Shown here piece after piece: positions 6,502-9,405 of a stretch of DNA of 9,405 nt. Under the pieces are notes generated by a model, which was not told the DNA's origin, did not search any database, and saw nothing but the letters and a program-made list of their open reading frames with translations. Both the position numbers and the translations under genes were made by a program. Each line of letters starts with the position of its first letter. Position 1 is the stretch's first letter. Location: contig CAZJBB010000121.1 of the NCBI GenBank assembly GCA_964543995.1, positions 1 to 9,405 on the forward strand, read 5' to 3'. This DNA comes from CAIXTV01 sp964543995. Its GTDB lineage: Bacteria > Bacteroidota > Bacteroidia > Bacteroidales > CAIXTV01.

Positions 6502-6534
6502 CAAAAATACAGCATTTCAAAGCGAGAAAGACAA
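6502..6534 (-). promoter_or_regulatory. Bacteroidota promoter TTG-N22-TATTTTTG for the T9SS gene
   Basis: On the minus strand TTG (6534-6532) is followed after 22 bases by TATTTTTG (6509-6502), which fits the TTG-N17-23-TAnnTTTG consensus of Bacteroidota. The predicted leader is about 50 nt before ATG 6443. Confidence 0.65.
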
Positions 6535-6663
6535 TTTTAACGATTATTATAAAAGGATTACCCATTGTCATTATTCTAAGAGAGGTTCAAATGAAAAAGT
6601 CATACATCTCTTAAAATCAAACCTATGATTAAACAAAAACAAGAGTTCATTGTTTAAGACACT

Positions 6664-7122
6664 ATGAACACAATAGAGCAAAAACAATTTTTACCCATAT
6701 CCTTGCAAGCCGCTTGGGATTTTTTTGCCACTCCTAAAAATCTCAACTTGATTACACCTAAGGATTTGACTTTTGAAATTACATCAGAGGTCCCTGATAA
6801 AATGCATGAAGGTCTATTGATTACATATGTTATTAGGCCTATTTTCAATATTCCGTTTAAGTGGCAAACCAAAATTAGCCATTTAAAAAAGGGTGTGTTT
6901 TTTATCGACAAACAACTTAAAGGGCCATACCGAATTTGGCATCATGAACATTACTTCAAGGAAGTTGAGGGTGGCGTAATGATGACAGACATTGTGTATT
7001 ATGATATTGGCAAATCTTTTTTGGGGAAAATCATTGGAAAGCTGTTTGTACACAAAAAGGTGAAGGAAATATTTAATTATAGGTACCGTATGCTTCAGTC
7101 GTATTTCAGTAAAACACAATGA
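6664..7122 (+). CDS. SRPBCC-fold (START-like) ligand-binding protein
   Basis: This is a 152-residue cytosolic protein with no signal peptide or membrane segment. The N-terminus KQFLPISLQAAWDFFATPKNLNLITPKDLTFEI is the typical SRPBCC opening, in which a first strand leads into the helix AAWDFFATPKNL. The central strands PFKWQTKISHLKKGVFFIDKQLKGPYRIWHHEHYFKEVEGGVMMTDIVYYDI and a long C-terminal helix complete the helix-grip fold. Known family: hydrophobic ligand binding; some members are called polyketide cyclase/dehydrase or cell-division-inhibitor-like by similarity only. The stop overlaps the start of tspO as ATGA (7119-7122), which implies translational coupling. In many bacteria such genes sit beside photolyase, carotenoid or tspO genes; only tspO is present here. 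The ligand is unknown. No clear promoter motif was found upstream. Confidence 0.8.
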   Translation: MNTIEQKQFLPISLQAAWDFFATPKNLNLITPKDLTFEITSEVPDKMHEGLLITYVIRPIFNIPFKWQTKISHLKKGVFFIDKQLKGPYRIWHHEHYFKEVEGGVMMTDIVYYDIGKSFLGKIIGKLFVHKKVKEIFNYRYRMLQSYFSKTQ

Positions 7123-7589
7123 AAAAGCTCATTCTGAAAATTGCGATTTCTTCAATTATATGTTTAAGCCTTGGTGCAGGAAGCGGAATAAGCATAGTAG
7201 ATGATATAAAAAACTGGTATCCATTCATTCTAAAACCGGATTGGAATCCACCCAATTGGATTTTCGGTCCGGTTTGGACCCTGCTGTACCTAATGATGGG
7301 AATTTCAGTGGGTTTGGTTTGGCACAACTCTAAACAAAACAAAAACAAAGCTTTAGGATTGTTTATTCTTCAATTCATTTTGAATATGGCTTGGTCTGCT
7401 ATTTTCTTCAACCATCATTTAATAGGTTGGGCATTCGTTGAAATTATGCTTATGCTCCTTGCAATATTATTCACCATCATTTCATTTTACAAAATAGAGA
7501 AACTGGCTGCCTATTTATTAATCCCTTATTTGTGCTGGGTTTCTTTTGCAAGTGTGCTCAACGGCACGGTATGGTATTTGAATTATTAA
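7119..7589 (+). CDS. tspO: TspO/MBR family tryptophan-rich sensory protein
   Basis: This is a 156-residue inner-membrane protein with five predicted membrane helices at about 7-26, 47-69, 79-97, 101-123 and 129-150, the TspO/MBR topology. Conserved signatures are KPDWNPPNWIFGPVWTLLY at 39-57, the NMAW segment with N89 and W92, and PYLCWVSFASVLN at 136-148. Known family: TspO binds porphyrins and other ligands, and in bacteria is linked to light, oxygen or stress signalling; the biochemical role is debated. The length is normal and nothing is missing. It overlaps the SRPBCC gene by 4 bp (ATGA), so the two proteins are probably made together. One may supply or sense a tetrapyrrole or isoprenoid ligand for the other (inference). 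Confidence 0.95.
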   Translation: MKKLILKIAISSIICLSLGAGSGISIVDDIKNWYPFILKPDWNPPNWIFGPVWTLLYLMMGISVGLVWHNSKQNKNKALGLFILQFILNMAWSAIFFNHHLIGWAFVEIMLMLLAILFTIISFYKIEKLAAYLLIPYLCWVSFASVLNGTVWYLNY

Positions 7590-7622
7590 TTCAGGGACTG
7601 GGTTAGAACTGAAATTTCTGTG

Positions 7623-7630
7623 TATTTTTG
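7623..7630 (+). promoter_or_regulatory. Bacteroidota -7 element TATTTTTG immediately before the TPR gene
   Basis: TATTTTTG fits TAnnTTTG and ends only 5 bases before ATG 7636, which would place transcription start at or next to the start codon. The G at 7630 also opens the perfect 14-bp palindrome GCTTTCATGAAAGC (7630-7643) centred on the ATG. Confidence 0.55.
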
Positions 7631-7635
7631 CTTTC

Positions 7636-8850
7636 ATGAAAGCAACCTTATTTATTATTTTTACTTTACTAAGCTTATCCATTTTTTCTCAAAACACTGA
7701 ATTTGAATCCCTTCTAAACAAAGGAAAAGCTGAATTCAAAAAGGATTTTGATGCACAAGATTATAAAAAAGCCATAGAGTACCTTGAGGCAGCCGTTTCT
7801 TTAGAGCCCAAAAATGCCGAAGCGCATTATTTTCTTGGTTATGCTTATAGCCGATTGAACTCCAAAGATGGTCGGGGAATGACTCAAATGAGTTATGCTT
7901 TAACCCTCAAAACAAGCCAAGAGTTTGAAACCGTAAATGCCCTTTCCAAAAAGTATTTAGGTGAAGTCTTGGTGCTGGATCCCTACTCAAAGATCACGGG
8001 TGAATGGGGTTCGCTTGCTTTTTCATATTTAAAAAACAACCATTTGGATTCTGCCCTTATAGCCTTTAAAGAAGGCAAGAAAAGAGGCGGCTTTGGAGAC
8101 TTCTTCTTGGAAATAAACAGGAAGGTTTTAAGCTTGTGTGATCAAAATGCTATACTCATGTCTTCCGGTGACAACTTTACCATCCCCTTATGGTATTTGC
8201 AAATAGTAGAAGGATACCGAAAAGATGTTTCGGTGATAGATATCAATCTTTTAAACACCAATTGGTATCCGGCTTTTCTATCCACTAAGCATAAAATTCA
8301 ATTCGACTTACCCTCATCAATTCTCGATACCATTGAGTATTGTGATTGGCACGACTCCACTTTTACGGTAGGGAATTTAACTTGGGTAATTAGACCTACA
8401 TACTACGAACACTTTTTATTGCGAGGCGATAGGGTTTTTATGAGTCTATTGAAACAAAATCAATTCAAAAGGCCCTTGTGTTTTACTGTTGGGCATGATG
8501 ACGCTTCCGCACTCAACCTCACAAATCATTTAGTAAAACATTATTTGATTGAAAAGCTGGAGATTGAACCGACATCAGGGTATGATTATTCCAAGTTTAA
8601 AACGGAAATTGCAAAAATACTCAGTATCATAAAAAAAGTAAATCCGAACAGTTCACAGGAAGTAGAATTTATTGATGCCCTCAGATATATCGTCCTAGAG
8701 AAAATTTCCTCTGAATGGAATAATAAGAATCTTGCCAATGCAAAAGAACTCCTAAAGTTAATGGATTCTTATATTGATGAAAAAGAATTTCCTGTATTGC
8801 AGGAAAACTGGAAAAAGTATATGGATTACTTAAGGAGCGAGTTAAAGTAA
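7636..8850 (+). CDS. Secreted/periplasmic TPR protein with DUF2723-like GDNFTIPLWYLQ region
   Basis: This is a 404-residue protein. Residues 1-18 form a signal peptide (KATLFIIFTLLSLSIFS, then QN), so the protein is exported. TPR-like helices cover about 24-75 (DYKKAIEYLEAAVSLEPKNAEAHYFLGYAYSRL) and about 122-150. Next comes AILMSSGDNFTIPLWYLQ with VEGYRKDVSVIDINLLNTNWYP at 172-211, a block I recall from Bacteroidota TPR proteins and from the soluble tail of DUF2723 membrane proteins; its function is not established. The RP-x-Y-YEHFLLRGDRVFMSLL section and a helical C-terminus complete it. There are no membrane helices besides the signal. ATG 7636 is fixed by the signal peptide. A promoter lies immediately upstream. 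It is probably a single-gene unit, since modA downstream has its own promoter. A scaffold or protein-binding role is inferred from the TPRs only. Confidence 0.82.
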   Translation: MKATLFIIFTLLSLSIFSQNTEFESLLNKGKAEFKKDFDAQDYKKAIEYLEAAVSLEPKNAEAHYFLGYAYSRLNSKDGRGMTQMSYALTLKTSQEFETVNALSKKYLGEVLVLDPYSKITGEWGSLAFSYLKNNHLDSALIAFKEGKKRGGFGDFFLEINRKVLSLCDQNAILMSSGDNFTIPLWYLQIVEGYRKDVSVIDINLLNTNWYPAFLSTKHKIQFDLPSSILDTIEYCDWHDSTFTVGNLTWVIRPTYYEHFLLRGDRVFMSLLKQNQFKRPLCFTVGHDDASALNLTNHLVKHYLIEKLEIEPTSGYDYSKFKTEIAKILSIIKKVNPNSSQEVEFIDALRYIVLEKISSEWNNKNLANAKELLKLMDSYIDEKEFPVLQENWKKYMDYLRSELK

Positions 8851-8879
8851 TCTAACCATCGAATTTCGCTAATTTTCAA

Positions 8880-8887
8880 TATATTTG
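8880..8887 (+). promoter_or_regulatory. Bacteroidota -7 element TATATTTG for modA
   Basis: TATATTTG fits TAnnTTTG and ends 20 bases before ATG 8908, implying a leader of about 15 nt. No TTG was found at proper -33 spacing, and no ModE-like palindrome was seen in the 57-bp gap. Confidence 0.5.
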
Positions 8888-8907
8888 CTAACATTCAATC
8901 ATTTAAC

Positions 8908-9405
8908 ATGAAGGCGATTTTTTTGCGTAAATTTTCAATACATATTGCACTGATTTGCTGTCTTTTTGCCTTTCGTGCTTATAGCCAGAAAATTACGATA
9001 GCAGCAGCAGCCGATACGCGTTATGTAATGGAGGAGTTGAGCAAGGAATTTCAAAAAGCCAATCCATCCATTCAAGTAGATTTCATTTATGGTTCTTCCG
9101 GAAATTTATACCAACAAATTGTAAATAGTGCCCCTTATGATGTGTTTTTCTCTGCGGATCTTTCTTTTCCTGAAAAACTTTATCAGAATGGACTGACAAC
9201 CACAAACCCAAAACTTTATGGCATAGGTCATTTGGTATTATGGAGTTCAAAAATCGATATATCTAAGGGTATAGAATCTTTTAAAAGCCCGGATTTAAAA
9301 AAAATAGCCATTGCCAACCCCAAAGTGGCTCCTTATGGAAAAAGGGCCTTGGAATGCTTGCAATACTACCACATATATACCTCAATTGAAAATAAAGATC
9401 GGAAG
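8908..9405 (+). CDS. modA: Molybdate ABC transporter substrate-binding protein ModA (5' part)
   Basis: The frame is open from ATG 8908 to the window end (166 codons, no stop), which is about two thirds of a normal ModA. A signal peptide spans about 1-26 (HIALICCLFAFRAYS, then QK). The mature start KITIAAAADTRYVMEELSKEF, then YGSSGNLYQQI at 61-71, APYDVFFSADLSFPEKL at 75-91 and IANPKVAPYGKRALE at 135-149 are ModA signatures. Known role: periplasmic capture of molybdate or tungstate for the ModBC importer. The ligand loop reads AAAAD rather than the AAASL of E. coli ModA, a variant I associate with another ModA subgroup. The last three codons (DRK) are probably adapter sequence, because the family usually continues with a hydrophobic VYGE-like segment. 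modB and modC would be expected beyond the contig end. Confidence 0.93.
   Translation, partial: MKAIFLRKFSIHIALICCLFAFRAYSQKITIAAAADTRYVMEELSKEFQKANPSIQVDFIYGSSGNLYQQIVNSAPYDVFFSADLSFPEKLYQNGLTTTNPKLYGIGHLVLWSSKIDISKGIESFKSPDLKKIAIANPKVAPYGKRALECLQYYHIYTSIENKDRK
9396..9405 (+). other. Probable residual Illumina adapter at contig end
   Basis: The final ten bases AGATCGGAAG are identical to the first ten of the TruSeq adapter and occur exactly at the end of the sequence. They also change the modA reading from the expected continuation to DRK. Confidence 0.75.

Noticed and set aside
6577..6613. TAAGAG/CTCTTA inverted repeat upstream of the SRPBCC gene
   Set aside because: Six base pairs with a 25-nt loop are too weak to support a regulatory call.
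8083..8097. RGGFG also occurs in the TPR protein (residues 150-154)
   Set aside because: It is internal between helices in an unrelated protein rather than near a C-terminus, so it is most likely chance.

Overview
The window looks like a contig from a Bacteroidota (Bacteroidetes) bacterium. Three signs support this. One secreted protein ends in a type IX secretion (Por) sorting domain. Five genes are preceded by the Bacteroidota -7 promoter element TAnnTTTG. The sequence is AT-rich, and its starts mostly lack strong Shine-Dalgarno motifs. Both ends look like assembly ends rather than natural borders: position 1 lies inside a short tandem repeat, and the last 10 bases equal the start of the common Illumina TruSeq adapter.

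Layout. (1) 1-626, minus strand: a decayed type II toxin-antitoxin locus. The TIGR02574-type antitoxin looks intact. The ParE-like toxin has an in-frame stop after 31 codons, and beyond it the reading frame turns into 21-bp (7-residue) tandem repeats. (2) 780-3322, plus: a YjbQ/UPF0047 protein, then full-length UvrB. (3) 3424-5229, plus: a tight three-gene operon of two small lipoproteins and a YgiC/YjfC-type ATP-grasp ligase of the glutathionylspermidine-synthase family. The second lipoprotein ends in an RGGFG motif, as I recall the E. coli partner YgiB does; this is the most interesting functional lead. (4) 5230-5669: no convincing gene, but a strong palindrome. (5) 5670-6534, minus: a T9SS-exported protein with its promoter and a palindrome near +1. 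(6) 6664-7589, plus: an SRPBCC-fold protein overlapping a TspO/MBR membrane protein by ATGA. (7) 7623-8850: a secreted TPR protein that may be transcribed almost leaderless. (8) 8880-9405: the 5' part of a ModA-type molybdate-binding protein, cut by the contig end.

How the genes work together. Two sets look functionally linked: the lipoprotein/ATP-grasp operon (a putative peptide or polyamine ligase with exported partners) and SRPBCC-TspO. UvrB is a housekeeping DNA-repair gene, and the others appear to be independent single-gene units. I saw no tRNA, rRNA, CRISPR array, intact insertion sequence or phage gene.
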